Origin: Haematobacter genomosp. 1
GTDB taxonomy: Bacteria > Pseudomonadota > Alphaproteobacteria > Rhodobacterales > Rhodobacteraceae
Length of the DNA: 32,823 nucleotides
Reading direction: 5' to 3'
Assembly (NCBI RefSeq): GCF_002196855.1
Contig: NZ_NIPW01000029.1
Span: 1-32,823 of the forward strand
The notes under the pieces: generated by a model
Databases searched by the model: none
What the model was told of the DNA's origin: nothing
What the model saw: the letters and a program-made list of their open reading frames with translations, nothing else
Program-made: the position numbers and the translations under genes
Shown here: piece by piece, positions 15,794 through 24,328 of the stretch
Numbering within the stretch: position 1 is the stretch's first letter
How the letters are laid out: the number at the start of each line of letters is the position of its first letter

Positions 15794-16888
15794 ATGGATC
15801 GTGTGGATTGTATCGTCGCAGGCGCAGGGGTGGTCGGACTTGCCATCGCGCGGGATCTGGCGCTCAGAGGCATGGAGGTTCTGGTGCTGGAACGGGAGGA
15901 GGCCTTTGGCACAGGCACATCCTCACGTAATTCCGAAGTCATCCACGCGGGCATCTATTATGAACCGGGCAGCCTCAAGCAGCAGCTCTGCCTGCGGGGG
16001 CGGGAACTGCTTTACGCCTTCGCCGCGGCGCGGGATGTGCCCCATCGCCGCTCCGGCAAGCTGATCGTCGCCACCGATCCCGCGCAGGAGCCCGCTTTGG
16101 CCGCCGTCGCCGCAAAGGCAGAGGCGGCGGGCGTTCCCCTTCGCCATCTGAGCGGGGAGGAGGCCATGGGGCTGGAGCCTGCGCTCTTCTGCACGCAGGC
16201 GCTTCTGTCGCCGGAGACAGGGATCGTGGACAGCCACGCGCTCATGCTGGCCCTTCTGGGAGAAGCCGAAGCGCACGGAGCAACGCTCGTCACCGGCACG
16301 ACGGTGCGTGCGGTACGCCGGGAGGGGAACGCCTTTATCGTCACGACGGAAGACGAATCGGGGCTGTTCGAGCTCTCCGCCGCCCGTTTCGTCAACGCAG
16401 CGGGGCTGGACGCGTCCCGTCTGGCACAACAGATAGACGGGCTGGCCGACGTGCCCCAGACGCGCTTTGCCCGCGGCAGCTATTATGCCCTCCCCGGTCG
16501 GCCGGTGTTCCAGCGGCTGATCTATCCCGTGCCGGAGCCGGGCGGGCTGGGGGTTCATCTCACGCTCGATCTGGGGGGTGCCATGCGCTTCGGCCCGGAT
16601 GTCGAATGGATTCCGGAGGTGGACTACCGGGTGAACACGGAACGGCGGGCGCATTTCGAGGCGGAGATTCGCAAATACTGGCCCGGCCTGCCACAGGATG
16701 CCTTGTCACCAACATACTGCGGCATCCGCCCCAAGATTGCGGGCCCGGGTGAGGCTGCTGCGGATTTCCGCATAGATGGCCCCGCCGCCCATGGCATCCC
16801 GAACTTGGTGACGCTCTATGGTATCGAAAGTCCCGGCCTGACGTCCTGCCTCGCCATAGCCGACAACGTGGCAGGGCAATTGGGCTGA
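15794..16888 (+). CDS. FAD-dependent oxidoreductase, L-2-hydroxyglutarate oxidase-like
   Basis: A 364-residue DAO-superfamily flavoprotein. The N-terminal dinucleotide-binding motif is VAGAGVVGLAIARDLALRG, ending in the ribose-binding acid of VLVLEREEAFGTGTSSRNSEVIHAGIYY. That last stretch is characteristic of the LhgO/L2HGDH group. The C-terminus has YCGIRPKIAGPGEAAADFRI and YGIESPGLTSCLAIADNVA, also typical of L-2-hydroxyglutarate oxidase and close relatives. The expected reaction is oxidation of a 2-hydroxyacid with electrons passed to oxygen or quinone. The substrate is inferred from family. It is divergent from the PRC-barrel gene and has GGGGGA before its ATG. Confidence 0.85.
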   Translation: MDRVDCIVAGAGVVGLAIARDLALRGMEVLVLEREEAFGTGTSSRNSEVIHAGIYYEPGSLKQQLCLRGRELLYAFAAARDVPHRRSGKLIVATDPAQEPALAAVAAKAEAAGVPLRHLSGEEAMGLEPALFCTQALLSPETGIVDSHALMLALLGEAEAHGATLVTGTTVRAVRREGNAFIVTTEDESGLFELSAARFVNAAGLDASRLAQQIDGLADVPQTRFARGSYYALPGRPVFQRLIYPVPEPGGLGVHLTLDLGGAMRFGPDVEWIPEVDYRVNTERRAHFEAEIRKYWPGLPQDALSPTYCGIRPKIAGPGEAAADFRIDGPAAHGIPNLVTLYGIESPGLTSCLAIADNVAGQLG

Positions 16889-16920
16889 CACCGCCGGTGG
16901 GACCGCCCGCACGGCCTAAT

Positions 16921-17074
16921 GGGCTGCTGAAAAAGGCTTTTTGGGCTGTGTTGGAGCGGACATCGTTCGCAATCTGACGAAATCCAGCCGGAAATCTATA
17001 CTTCCGGTCGTTTCCGGGCCGATTTTCCGATTTCCGGCACATAGGAATGACACTTCAGGACTTTTCAGCAGCCC
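16921..17074 (+). mobile_element. MITE-like element, copy A
   Basis: A 154-bp element with inverted terminal repeats GGGCTGCTGAAAAAG and CTTTTCAGCAGCCC, and no transposase. Internally it shares a ~45-bp core (16956-17000) with copies B and C at roughly 90% identity by eye. It lies 32 bp beyond the oxidoreductase stop codon. CTAAT precedes the left end, but no matching duplication is seen on the right. Confidence 0.8.
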
Positions 17075-17649
17075 GCGCTGCGCAGATCGACGGATGGTCG
17101 GATTCAGGGAGGTCAGATCAGCAGAGCGACCGGCTGGCGCGTGAATACCGGAGCGACAAGCCTGCACTCTTGTAGGGGCCTGCGGAGAGCCGAACGAGCA
17201 ACGAGAGGCCCTGCGCCGGAAAAGGCAAGAGGGTGGCACTCCCGGCGGCACACGGGCGGCTGGCCTATGGCTCAGGCTTGGAAGACCGCGAAGACTCCAG
17301 CCCATCTGCGCCGATGATCCCTGGGCCCTGCCGGCCCGCGGCCGCGAGCCGGCAGGGTGCCCATGCCCGCCGCGACCCAGAAGGCGCGCCAATCCCCGCC
17401 GCCACCTTCGGTCGAGCTCCCCCCGCATCCATAGGCAAGCGAGCCGCAAAGACATCGCCCTCTTTTTCACCCTGAGCGGGCCAGCTTGCAGAGGCTGGCT
17501 AAGTATTTTCCCCCTCCATGGCCATGTCTCGCCGGATCGAACGGGGCCCGGCCTGTCGAATTGCCCTATCATCCTGATGAGACCGAATTGCCTCCCCGCC
17601 CGACGCCGGACTGTTCCGCCAGAGGAGTGGCGCAGCATCGCGCTGACAG
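17075..17649. other. Gene-free stretch between MITE-like copies A and D
   Basis: About 575 bp without a recognisable gene. A minus-strand open frame crosses it but encodes arginine/proline-rich sequence without homology and runs through both MITE-like copies. It contains the hairpin at 17326-17357. Because A and D are in opposite orientation, this may be passenger DNA of a composite element. Confidence 0.4.
17326..17357. repeat. Perfect 10-bp inverted repeat
   Basis: CCCTGCCGGC (17326-17335) and GCCGGCAGGG (17348-17357) are separated by a 12-base loop that itself contains CCGCGG and GCGGCCGC-like palindromes. There is no U-tract on either strand. Its role is unknown. Confidence 0.8.
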
Positions 17650-17791
17650 TCTGCGGAAAAGCCTCGAGTGTTGTACCGATCTTCCCAACATCGGGAAATC
17701 GGTCCTGGAAGGGTCCAAAATAGGTATATCTCCGGCCGGATTTCCGGATTTCGGAAGATTCCCCTCCCGCGCCAATCCTTCTTCTGCATCT
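17650..17791 (-). mobile_element. Degenerate MITE-like element, copy D
   Basis: On the minus strand this stretch follows copy A in order: a GATGCAGAAGAAGG-like end, GAAATCC-GGCCGGAGATATA matching the core, GGACCGATTTCCCGAT matching GGGCCGATTTTCCGAT, and a GGCTTTTCCGCAG-like terminus. It is much more diverged than A-C and was recognised only by collinear short matches. Confidence 0.5.
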
Positions 17792-18054
17792 CGCCAGACT
17801 CCCTCCAAGAGCAGGCCCGATGGTACTGTTCATGAGCGCGTGTCAACGGCTCGTGCCCGCTCGGCCCACATCGGCTGACCGGTGCGGTCTTGGCGGACGG
17901 AGCATTTCTAGTCCGCCGGGAACGCCTGAGAGCATCAGCATCAGAGCATCAGAGCCTTGTTGCAAGTCAAATGCTGCTTTGGGGGCCGGTCAGGAAGAGG
18001 GCTTCGCCCCCCCCTGCCCGACACCCCAAGGATGCCCGCCCCCGTAAAATCCGA
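17792..18054. other. Region downstream of uvrB with small repeats
   Basis: No gene is seen. It contains an inverted repeat GGCGGAC/GTCCGCC (17892-17898 and 17911-17917), a small irregular direct repeat of GAGCATCA/GCATCAG units (17928-17956), and GGGC-TTCG-CCCC (about 18000-18008). The last of these could be a weak hairpin terminator for uvrB but lacks a good U-tract. Confidence 0.4.
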
Positions 18055-20235
18055 TCAGGACCGCCGCTTTCGCCGGTTGGGGCGCGCGCCTGCACGACCT
18101 GCGGTCGAGCGACCGGAGGCGGCAACGGCAGCCTCCGCAGCTTCCTCCACCACCGACTGCCGGGCCAGCGGATCGTCCGCCACGGCAAGCTCCACGGCCT
18201 CCAGCCGCTTAACCTCGTCGCGAAGGCGGGCGGCTTCCTCGAACTCCAAGTTCTCGGCTGCCTTGCGCATCTGGGTGCGCAGCGCCTCCAGATGGGCCGA
18301 CAGATTGCCGCCGACCATCGCCTTCTCCACTTTCGTGGTGATGCGCGACTGGTCGGTATCGCCTTTCCACAGCCCGGCCAGCACGTCCTCCACGTTCTTC
18401 CGAACGGTCTGCGGGGTGATGCCATGCGCCTCGTTGTAGGCGACCTGCTTCTCACGCCGCCGCTCCGTCTCCCGCATCGCGCGCTCCATGGAGCCGGTGA
18501 TGCGGTCGGCATACATGATGACGCGCCCCTCCGCGTTCCGCGCCGCGCGTCCAATAGTCTGGATGAGCGAGGTCTCCGAGCGCAGGAACCCCTCCTTGTC
18601 CGCGTCCAGAATGGCCACCAGCCCGCATTCGGGAATATCCAGCCCCTCGCGCAGCAGGTTGATCCCCACCAGAACGTCGAACGCGCCGAGCCTGAGATCA
18701 CGCAGGATCTCGATGCGCTCGATCGTGTCGATGTCGGAATGCATGTAGCGGACACGGATGCCCTGTTCATGCAGGTACTCGGTCAGATCCTCCGCCATCC
18801 GCTTGGTCAGCACGGTGACGAGGCTGCGATACCCCGCCTGCGAGACGCGCCGCACCTCGTCCAGCAGGTCATCCACCTGCATGGTGACCGGGCGGATCTC
18901 CACCTGCGGATCCACAAGCCCGGTCGGGCGGATCACCTGCTCCGCGAAGACGCCGCCCGCCTGCTCCATCTCCCACGCCGAGGGAGTGGCGGAAACGAAC
19001 ACCGATTGCGGGCGCATCGCATCCCATTCCTCGAACTTCAGCGGACGGTTGTCCATGCAGGACGGCAGACGGAAACCATGTTCCGCAAGCGTGAACTTCC
19101 GCCGGTAGTCCCCCCGGTACATCCCACCGATCTGCGGCACCGTGACGTGCGATTCGTCGGCAAAGACGATGGCATTGTCGGGAATGAACTCGAACAGCGT
19201 CGGCGGCGGCTCTCCCGGCGCGCGGCCCGTAAGATAACGGGAATAGTTCTCGATGCCATTGCAGACCCCGGTGGCGTCCAGCATCTCCAGATCGAAGTTC
19301 GTCCGCTGTTCCAGCCGCTGCGCCTCCAGCAGCCGCCCCTCGGCGACAAGCTGGTCGAGGCGCTGGCGGAGTTCCTTCTTGATCCCGTCGATCGCCTGTT
19401 TCAGCGTCGGACGCGGCGTGACGTAGTGGCTGTTGGCATAGATACGGATCTGCTTGAAGGCGTCGGTCTTGGCCCCGGTCAGCGGATCGAATTCGGTGAT
19501 CGATTCCAGTTCTTCCCCGAAGAAGGAGAACCGCCAGGCCCGATCCTCAAGGTGCGCCGGCCAGACCTCCAGACTGTCGCCCCTGACACGGAACGACCCG
19601 CGCTGAAACGCCTGATCGTTGCGCCGGTATTGCTGCGCCACCAGTTCCGCGATCACCTGCCGCTGGTCATAGGATTGCCCGACGACCAGATCCTGCGTCA
19701 TCGCGGAATAGGTCTCGACCGAGCCGATACCGTAGATGCAGGAAACGGAGGCGACGATGATGACGTCGTCGCGCTCCAGCAGCGCCCGGGTGGCCGAGTG
19801 GCGCATCCGGTCGATCTGGTCGTTGATCTGGCTTTCCTTCTCGATATACGTGTCCGACCGGGGAACATAGGCTTCCGGCTGGTAATAGTCGTAATAGCTG
19901 ACGAAATATTCCACCGCGTTGTCGGGGAAGAAGCCCTTGAATTCCCCGTAAAGCTGGGCGGCCAGCGTCTTGTTGGGCGCAAGGATGATTGCCGGGCGCT
20001 GCGTCTCCTCGATGACCTTGGCCATGGTGAAGGTCTTGCCCGTGCCGGTGGCGCCCAGCAGCACCTGATTGCGCTCTCCCCCGTTCACCGCCGCCGCGAT
20101 CTCGGCGATGGCGGCGGGCTGGTCCCCGGCCGGCGAGAATTCCGTATGCATGACGAAGGCGCGCCCGCCTTCCAGCTTGGGACGGGTCAGCACGTCGAAG
20201 CGATTCATCGGGGCATTGGTGTTATTATGGGGCAT
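18055..20235 (-). CDS. uvrB: Excinuclease ABC subunit UvrB
   Basis: A 726-residue DNA-damage verification helicase of nucleotide excision repair. Walker A is GATGTGKT (61-68). The damage-clamping beta-hairpin is [22 protein letters not shown], and helicase motifs include [12 protein letters not shown] and [21 protein letters not shown]-terminal UVR motif, [23 protein letters not shown], contacts UvrC. The last ~30 residues are rich in A, R and G. ATG 20235 is chosen because of GGAGG seven bases upstream; the frame stays open another 440 bases upstream, across the divergent complex I gene, without homology. A LexA-like box lies just upstream. Confidence 0.97.
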   Translation of the reverse strand: MPHNNTNAPMNRFDVLTRPKLEGGRAFVMHTEFSPAGDQPAAIAEIAAAVNGGERNQVLLGATGTGKTFTMAKVIEETQRPAIILAPNKTLAAQLYGEFKGFFPDNAVEYFVSYYDYYQPEAYVPRSDTYIEKESQINDQIDRMRHSATRALLERDDVIIVASVSCIYGIGSVETYSAMTQDLVVGQSYDQRQVIAELVAQQYRRNDQAFQRGSFRVRGDSLEVWPAHLEDRAWRFSFFGEELESITEFDPLTGAKTDAFKQIRIYANSHYVTPRPTLKQAIDGIKKELRQRLDQLVAEGRLLEAQRLEQRTNFDLEMLDATGVCNGIENYSRYLTGRAPGEPPPTLFEFIPDNAIVFADESHVTVPQIGGMYRGDYRRKFTLAEHGFRLPSCMDNRPLKFEEWDAMRPQSVFVSATPSAWEMEQAGGVFAEQVIRPTGLVDPQVEIRPVTMQVDDLLDEVRRVSQAGYRSLVTVLTKRMAEDLTEYLHEQGIRVRYMHSDIDTIERIEILRDLRLGAFDVLVGINLLREGLDIPECGLVAILDADKEGFLRSETSLIQTIGRAARNAEGRVIMYADRITGSMERAMRETERRREKQVAYNEAHGITPQTVRKNVEDVLAGLWKGDTDQSRITTKVEKAMVGGNLSAHLEALRTQMRKAAENLEFEEAARLRDEVKRLEAVELAVADDPLARQSVVEEAAEAAVAASGRSTAGRAGARPNRRKRRS

Positions 20236-20262
20236 GAACGGACCTCCGGCGACCGGCCTCTC

Positions 20263-20291
20263 ACATTTGATCTGTTTTTGTTCCCGTTCAA
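20263..20291 (-). promoter_or_regulatory. uvrB promoter with a LexA-like SOS box
   Basis: On the minus strand TTGAAC (20291-20286) is a good -35, with weak AT-rich -10 candidates around 20263-20270. Inside the spacer is GAAC-N7-GATC (20283-20269). This differs at one base from the alphaproteobacterial LexA box GAAC-N7-GAAC (equivalently GTTC-N7-GTTC). LexA bound there would overlap polymerase, giving SOS control of uvrB. Confidence 0.5.
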
Positions 20292-20358
20292 GGGGGCAAC
20301 CTCCCCTTGCACAGCGGCGCTGGTTTTTCCATAACGAAGCCACATCACGGAGAAGGCC

Positions 20359-20670
20359 ATGGTCGCGCGCATCTACAAGCCAGCCAAGACAGCCATGCAA
20401 TCCGGCGTCGCCCGGACAAAGCGCTGGATTCTCGAATACGCCCCTGAAAACGCGCGTCAGATCGACCCGCTCATGGGCTGGACATCCAGCGACGATACCC
20501 AGACCCAGGTCCGCCTGCGCTTCGACACGCAGGAGGAAGCGGAGACCTACGCCCGGGAGAACGGCATCGACTACATCGTGCTTCCCGTTCATGGCCGGAA
20601 GGCCAACGTCCGCGCCATGGGATATGGCGAGAATTTCGCCACCAACCGCCGGGGCGCGTGGACGCATTGA
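20359..20670 (+). CDS. NADH:ubiquinone oxidoreductase accessory subunit, NDUFS4-like
   Basis: A 103-residue protein of the 'ETC complex I subunit conserved region' family, the bacterial relative of mitochondrial NDUFS4 (18 kDa). It shows the family pattern: [54 protein letters not shown], and the C-terminal [16 protein letters not shown]. It would be a peripheral subunit stabilising the N-module of complex I. It has a good GGAGAAGG before its ATG, is divergent from uvrB, and overlaps the dgt start by 13 bp. Its presence is a marker for alphaproteobacteria. Confidence 0.93.
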   Translation: MVARIYKPAKTAMQSGVARTKRWILEYAPENARQIDPLMGWTSSDDTQTQVRLRFDTQEEAETYARENGIDYIVLPVHGRKANVRAMGYGENFATNRRGAWTH

Positions 20671-21989
20671 GCCCATCCGCGGCGGCGGATGTCTGGCTGG
20701 AGCGGCGGGAGCCGCGCCGGGCGCCGCCGACGGATGCCCGCTCTCCGGCTGATGTGGATTATGCCCGCGTCATCCATTCGGCGTCCTTCCGGCGCCTGCA
20801 GGGCAAGACGCAGATCCTGAGCGTGGGCGATGGCGATTTCTACCGCACCCGGCTGACCCATTCGCTGGAGGTGGCCCAGATCGCCGCCGGGCTGGCCCGG
20901 CAGCTCGCCCGCTCCTTCCCGGACCACCCCGCCAGCGCCATCCTGCCGGAACGCAGCATGATCGAGGCCATCGGCTGCGCCCATGACCTTGGCCACCCGC
21001 CCTTTGGCCATGGGGGAGAGGTCGCGCTGAACTACGCCATGCGCGATGCGGGCGGGTTCGAGGGCAACGGCCAGACGCTCAGGATCGTCGCGCGGCTGGA
21101 GCATTTCTCCGACCGTGCAGGCGCGAACCTGACGCGGCGGACGCTGCTCGGGCTGCTGAAATATCCCGTGGCCTACAGCCGGGCGCTCAACCCCGCCCTC
21201 CGCCCCGCGCTCCAGCCGGGAGAGGGCAAGATCCGCACGCTGGACATTGCCGCCTCCACCCCGCCGAAATGCTATCTCGACAGCGAGGCGGAAGTGGTGG
21301 ACTGGCTGCTCGCGCCGCTGTCGGCGGCGGAGCGCGCGGTCTTTACGGCAATGGAGCAGCCGGTGGGCAGGCATGGGCGAAGCCTGCACAAATCGCTCGA
21401 TTGTGCGCTCATGGATGTGGCGGATGACATCGCCTACAGCATCCACGATCTGGAGGACGCAATCACGCTCGGCCTGATACCGGAGGGGCGGTTCCGGGAC
21501 GGGCTGGCCATCGCGGATTGCCGCTCGCTTTGCGCAGATGCGCCGGCGCGTGATGCCCTGATCCGTGATCTTTACGAAAGCCCGCGCGCGCGGAAACGGC
21601 GGATCGGCGAGCTTGTCCACCATTTCATCAGCGCCGTGCATTACACCACCACGGAAGCCTTTGCGGATCCGCTGCTGCGCTATCGCGTGGCGCTGCCGGA
21701 GGCGGAAGCGACCTTTCTGCGCGCCCTGACGATGCTGGCCTTTGACGAGGTGATCTACAGCCCGTCCGTTCAGCAACTGGAGTTCAAGGGGCAGGGGATG
21801 GTGATGGCGGTGTTCGAGGCTCTGGCTTCCGATCCCGCACGCCTCCTGCCCCGCGACTGGCTGATCCGCATGGAAAACGACGGTCGCGCGATCTGCGACT
21901 ACGTTGCGGGCATGACCGATGCCCACCTGCTGCGCACCTATGAGCGGCTGTTCGCGCCCCGGATGGGATCGGTTTTCGACCGGATCTAG
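20658..21989 (+). CDS. dgt: Deoxyguanosinetriphosphate triphosphohydrolase-like protein (HD superfamily)
   Basis: A 443-residue HD-domain dNTP triphosphohydrolase, which would split dNTPs into the deoxynucleoside and tripolyphosphate. The metal-binding residues are present: H68 ([12 protein letters not shown]), H109-D110 ([17 protein letters not shown]) and a distal D in [34 protein letters not shown] is the usual N-terminal motif. The start is a GTG at 20658 inside the preceding gene (13-bp overlap), implying co-transcription with the complex I subunit. Alphaproteobacterial members are usually annotated dGTPase-like, and substrate preference may be broader than dGTP. Confidence 0.92.
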   Translation: MDALSPSAAADVWLERREPRRAPPTDARSPADVDYARVIHSASFRRLQGKTQILSVGDGDFYRTRLTHSLEVAQIAAGLARQLARSFPDHPASAILPERSMIEAIGCAHDLGHPPFGHGGEVALNYAMRDAGGFEGNGQTLRIVARLEHFSDRAGANLTRRTLLGLLKYPVAYSRALNPALRPALQPGEGKIRTLDIAASTPPKCYLDSEAEVVDWLLAPLSAAERAVFTAMEQPVGRHGRSLHKSLDCALMDVADDIAYSIHDLEDAITLGLIPEGRFRDGLAIADCRSLCADAPARDALIRDLYESPRARKRRIGELVHHFISAVHYTTTEAFADPLLRYRVALPEAEATFLRALTMLAFDEVIYSPSVQQLEFKGQGMVMAVFEALASDPARLLPRDWLIRMENDGRAICDYVAGMTDAHLLRTYERLFAPRMGSVFDRI

Positions 21990-22294
21990 GAAGCGCCTTT
22001 CCTTGCGGGCCCAACGGCTGGGTGGTTATCTCCGCTCGGTCCTTCCTTGCATATCCGAGGGCTGATCGGACATCGCCGCACAGTCATTCCGCGCTGCCCT
22101 GCGGCCACGATGAGACGAGACTGCGTCGGGGCGCAGGGCGTGGCGATCGCCGGATAGCGTCGATAGACCCGGATCACCGGACCTCGGATCACGAACCCGC
22201 TTTCTGTCGCCGGCAGCTTGCACAGTTCCCGGACGGCCTCAGGCGGTTTCCGCCGAAGGACTGCGCCTCCGGCAGGATGCAAAACCCTCCGGGA
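21990..22294. other. Gene-free stretch downstream of dgt
   Basis: No gene, terminator or RNA could be recognised. The open frames have no family resemblance. It leads directly into MITE-like copy C. Confidence 0.4.
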
Positions 22295-22443
22295 AGCTGC
22301 GCGAAAAGGCTTTCTGAACTCCGTCAGGGCGGAAATCGTTCGCGATCTGACGAAATCCAGCCGAAAATCCAAATATTCCGGGTCAGTTCGGGGCGGATTT
22401 TCCGATTTTCCACGACCTACAGCTTCAGAACTTTTCAGCAACC
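22295..22443 (+). mobile_element. MITE-like element, copy C (diverged)
   Basis: A ~149-bp element in the same orientation as copy A. The left end (GCTGCGCGAAAAGGCTTTCTG) and right end (CTTTTCAGCAACC) are degraded relatives of the terminal repeats of A and B. The internal core at 22329-22372 matches A and B at all but a few positions. Its damaged ends suggest an older, immobile copy. Confidence 0.72.
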
Positions 22444-22576
22444 TGCCAGAGCCATCCAGCCCCGGGGTCCGGCAAATCGGCATGAAAGCATCGGAACGGT
22501 GCCAAGATGAGCGCTCCGAATGAACCTTGTTCTGCCGCAACGGCTGCCGGAGAACCTTTTGCCGCAGCCCCTAACA

Positions 22577-22731
22577 GGCTGCTGAAAAAGTCCTGACGTG
22601 TCATGCCCATGTGCCGGAAACCTGAAAATCGGCCCGAAAACGCCTGGAAATATATGGATTTCCGGCTGGATTTCGTCAAATCGCGAACGATTTCCGCTCC
22701 GACCGAGCCCAAAAAGCCTTTTTCAGCAGCC
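22577..22731 (-). mobile_element. MITE-like element, copy B (best-preserved)
   Basis: A 155-bp element with perfect 14-bp inverted terminal repeats, GGCTGCTGAAAAAG (22577-22590) and CTTTTTCAGCAGCC (22718-22731). CTAA lies symmetrically two bases outside each end (22571-22574 and 22734-22737), as expected of a 4-bp target duplication. It is in the opposite orientation to A and C and lies against the 3' end of the DUF167 gene. Nothing in it looks like a transposase, so movement would need one supplied elsewhere. Confidence 0.85.
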
Positions 22732-22733
22732 GG

Positions 22734-22991
22734 CTAATCCACGCGGAACAGTTTGAGCCGCGCCGTGGCCCCCCGCTCCAGTGTCAACCGTGAGGGCGCT
22801 ATGCCAAGCGCTTCGGCCAGCACCCTCGTCACGGCGGCATTGGCCCGCCCATCCTCCGCCACTTCGGTCACCGCGATGCGAATCGGTCCCTCCTCCGGCA
22901 CCGTCAGGCCTGGACGGCGGGCACGCGGGGTCACGCGCACCTCGATCCGCGCGCCTTCAACCACCAGATGCGCCAGTTCACCGCGCGCCAT
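22734..22991 (-). CDS. DUF167 (YggU) family protein
   Basis: An 85-residue protein with the family features V-R-V-T-P-R-A-R-R (residues ~19-27), I-R-I-A-V-T-E-V-A-E-D-G-R-A-N-A-A-V and L-T-L-E-R-G-A-T-A-R-L-K-L-F-R. YggU/DUF167 proteins are small alpha/beta proteins of unknown function, often beside membrane or cell-division genes. ATG 22991 starts MARGELAHLVVEG, as expected; the frame remains open upstream across the divergent nitroreductase but without homology. Its TAG stop overlaps the CTAA flanking MITE-like copy B. Confidence 0.88.
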   Translation of the reverse strand: MARGELAHLVVEGARIEVRVTPRARRPGLTVPEEGPIRIAVTEVAEDGRANAAVTRVLAEALGIAPSRLTLERGATARLKLFRVD

Positions 22992-23057
22992 GGCCCCTCT
23001 CCTCTTGAACCGTCTCGGGTGATCGCCGACATCTGTCCCCGGATCAAGGAGATACCC

Positions 23058-23636
23058 ATGCCGGACGCCAACCCCGCCGCTCTCGACTTTCTGCTGACCC
23101 GGCAGTCTGTCTCCGCCAAGACGCTCCGCCTGCCCGTGCCCTCCCGCGCGGAAATGGAGACGATTCTGACCGCCGCCGCCCGCGTGCCCGATCACGGCGG
23201 ACTGGCCCCGTGGCGGTTCATCGTGCTGGAGCGGCCGGCGCTGGAGCGGCTGGCCGGCATCGCCGCGGCGCGGGGGGCAGCCCTCGGCTATGATGCGGAG
23301 AGGATCGGCAAGGGCGAGGGGCAGTTCGCCCGGTCGCACCTTGCTGTCGCGGTGATCGCGAGCCCGGTGGCCAGCGAGAAGGCCCCGGAGGTGGAGCAGA
23401 CCCTTTCCACCGGCGCGGCCTGCGTGAGCCTTGTCAATGCGGCGCTCGCCTCCGGCTGGGGTGCCGCATGGATCACCGGCTGGCCCGCCTTCGACCGCGG
23501 CTTCGGGGACGAGGCGCTGCATCTGGCGCCGCAGGAATGGGTGGCGGGCTTCGTCCATCTGGGAACCCCCGGCTCCGCCGTGGCGGATCGTCCCCGGCCC
23601 CCATTGGACCGGATCGTCACATGGGTGGCGGCGTGA
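23058..23636 (+). CDS. Nitroreductase family protein (YdjA-like)
   Basis: A 192-residue FMN-dependent nitroreductase-fold protein. FLLTRQSVSAKTL is the N-terminal R-R/Q-S motif that contacts FMN phosphate. ILTAAARVPDHGGLAPWRFIVL is the YdjA-type signature, and the C-terminal G-F-V-H-L-G-T-P region is conserved. Reduction of nitro or quinone compounds with NAD(P)H is the family activity; the physiological substrate is unknown. AAGGAG lies eight bases before ATG 23058. A weak TTGAAC-N17-GACATC promoter may lie at 23005-23033. The gene overlaps the EI24 gene by 4 bp. Confidence 0.9.
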   Translation: MPDANPAALDFLLTRQSVSAKTLRLPVPSRAEMETILTAAARVPDHGGLAPWRFIVLERPALERLAGIAAARGAALGYDAERIGKGEGQFARSHLAVAVIASPVASEKAPEVEQTLSTGAACVSLVNAALASGWGAAWITGWPAFDRGFGDEALHLAPQEWVAGFVHLGTPGSAVADRPRPPLDRIVTWVAA

Positions 23637-24328
23637 TCTTCACCGATCTCTTCCGCGCCCTGTCGCAACTGGGCGACCGCAGGTTCCAAAGCGTGTTCTG
23701 GCGCGGCATCCTCATCACCCTGCTGGTGTTCCTGGCGCTGGCGATGGGAGTGTTCTGGCTCATCGACCATTTTGCGCCGGAGAGCTTTTCCCTCCCGTGG
23801 ATCGGACAGGTGGGCGGGCTGAACCTGTTCCTGTCCTGGGCGGGCGTCGTGGTGATGATGGCGCTGTCGGTCTTTCTGATGGTGCCTGTCGCCTCCGCCG
23901 TCACCGGCTTCTTTCTGGAGGAGGTGGCCGACGCCGTGGAGGCGCGCTACTACCCCGGCCTGCCACCAGCCCGCGATGTGCCGCTGCTGGAGATGCTGCG
24001 CGATTCGCTCGGCCTGTTCCTGCTGGTGATCGTGCTGAACCTCGGCCTGTTCGTGGTCTATCTGTTCACCGGCCCGCTGGGGCCCGTGCTCTTCTGGGTG
24101 GTGAACGGCTTTCTGCTCGGGCGGGAGTATTTCCAGCTCGTTGCACTCCGCCGCGTGAGCGAGGAGGAGGCGCGCATCCTGCGCACCCGCCACTTCGGCC
24201 AGATATGGCTCGCCGGAACGCTGATGGCCGCGCCCCTCACCGTGCCGATCGTCAATCTTTTCGTGCCGGTGATCGGAGCCGCCACCTTCACCCATCTTTA
24301 CCATCGGCTGACGCGCGATGCGGGCTGA
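23633..24328 (+). CDS. EI24/CysZ-like integral membrane protein
   Basis: A 231-residue polytopic inner-membrane protein of the EI24 domain family (related to the sulfate permease CysZ). There are about four hydrophobic segments: GILITLLVFLALAMGVFWLI, LNLFLSWAGVVVMMALSVFLMVP, LFLLVIVLNLGLFVVYLFTGP and the C-terminal LMAAPLTVPIVNLFVPVIG. The family motif F-L-L-G-R-E-Y-F-Q is present. GTG 23633 is preferred because it overlaps the nitroreductase stop (GTGA) and begins at the conserved MIFTDLFRAL; ATG 23621 would add four residues. The transported substrate is not evident. It ends directly against the DUF1467 gene. Confidence 0.82.
   Translation: MIFTDLFRALSQLGDRRFQSVFWRGILITLLVFLALAMGVFWLIDHFAPESFSLPWIGQVGGLNLFLSWAGVVVMMALSVFLMVPVASAVTGFFLEEVADAVEARYYPGLPPARDVPLLEMLRDSLGLFLLVIVLNLGLFVVYLFTGPLGPVLFWVVNGFLLGREYFQLVALRRVSEEEARILRTRHFGQIWLAGTLMAAPLTVPIVNLFVPVIGAATFTHLYHRLTRDAG

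Noticed and set aside
16916-17833. A 305-codon minus-strand open frame between lhgO-like gene and uvrB
   Set aside because: It runs through two MITE-like copies and encodes R/P-rich sequence. The shared short peptide seen in all copies (such as SSRKS on the other strand) reflects the repeat, not a gene.
17890-20334. An 814-codon + strand open frame antisense to uvrB
   Set aside because: The minus strand gives an unmistakable UvrB with all motifs; the antisense translation has none.
20236-20676. N-terminal extension of UvrB by 147 codons
   Set aside because: It is antisense to the NDUFS4-like gene, has no homology, and a good Shine-Dalgarno supports the start at 20235.
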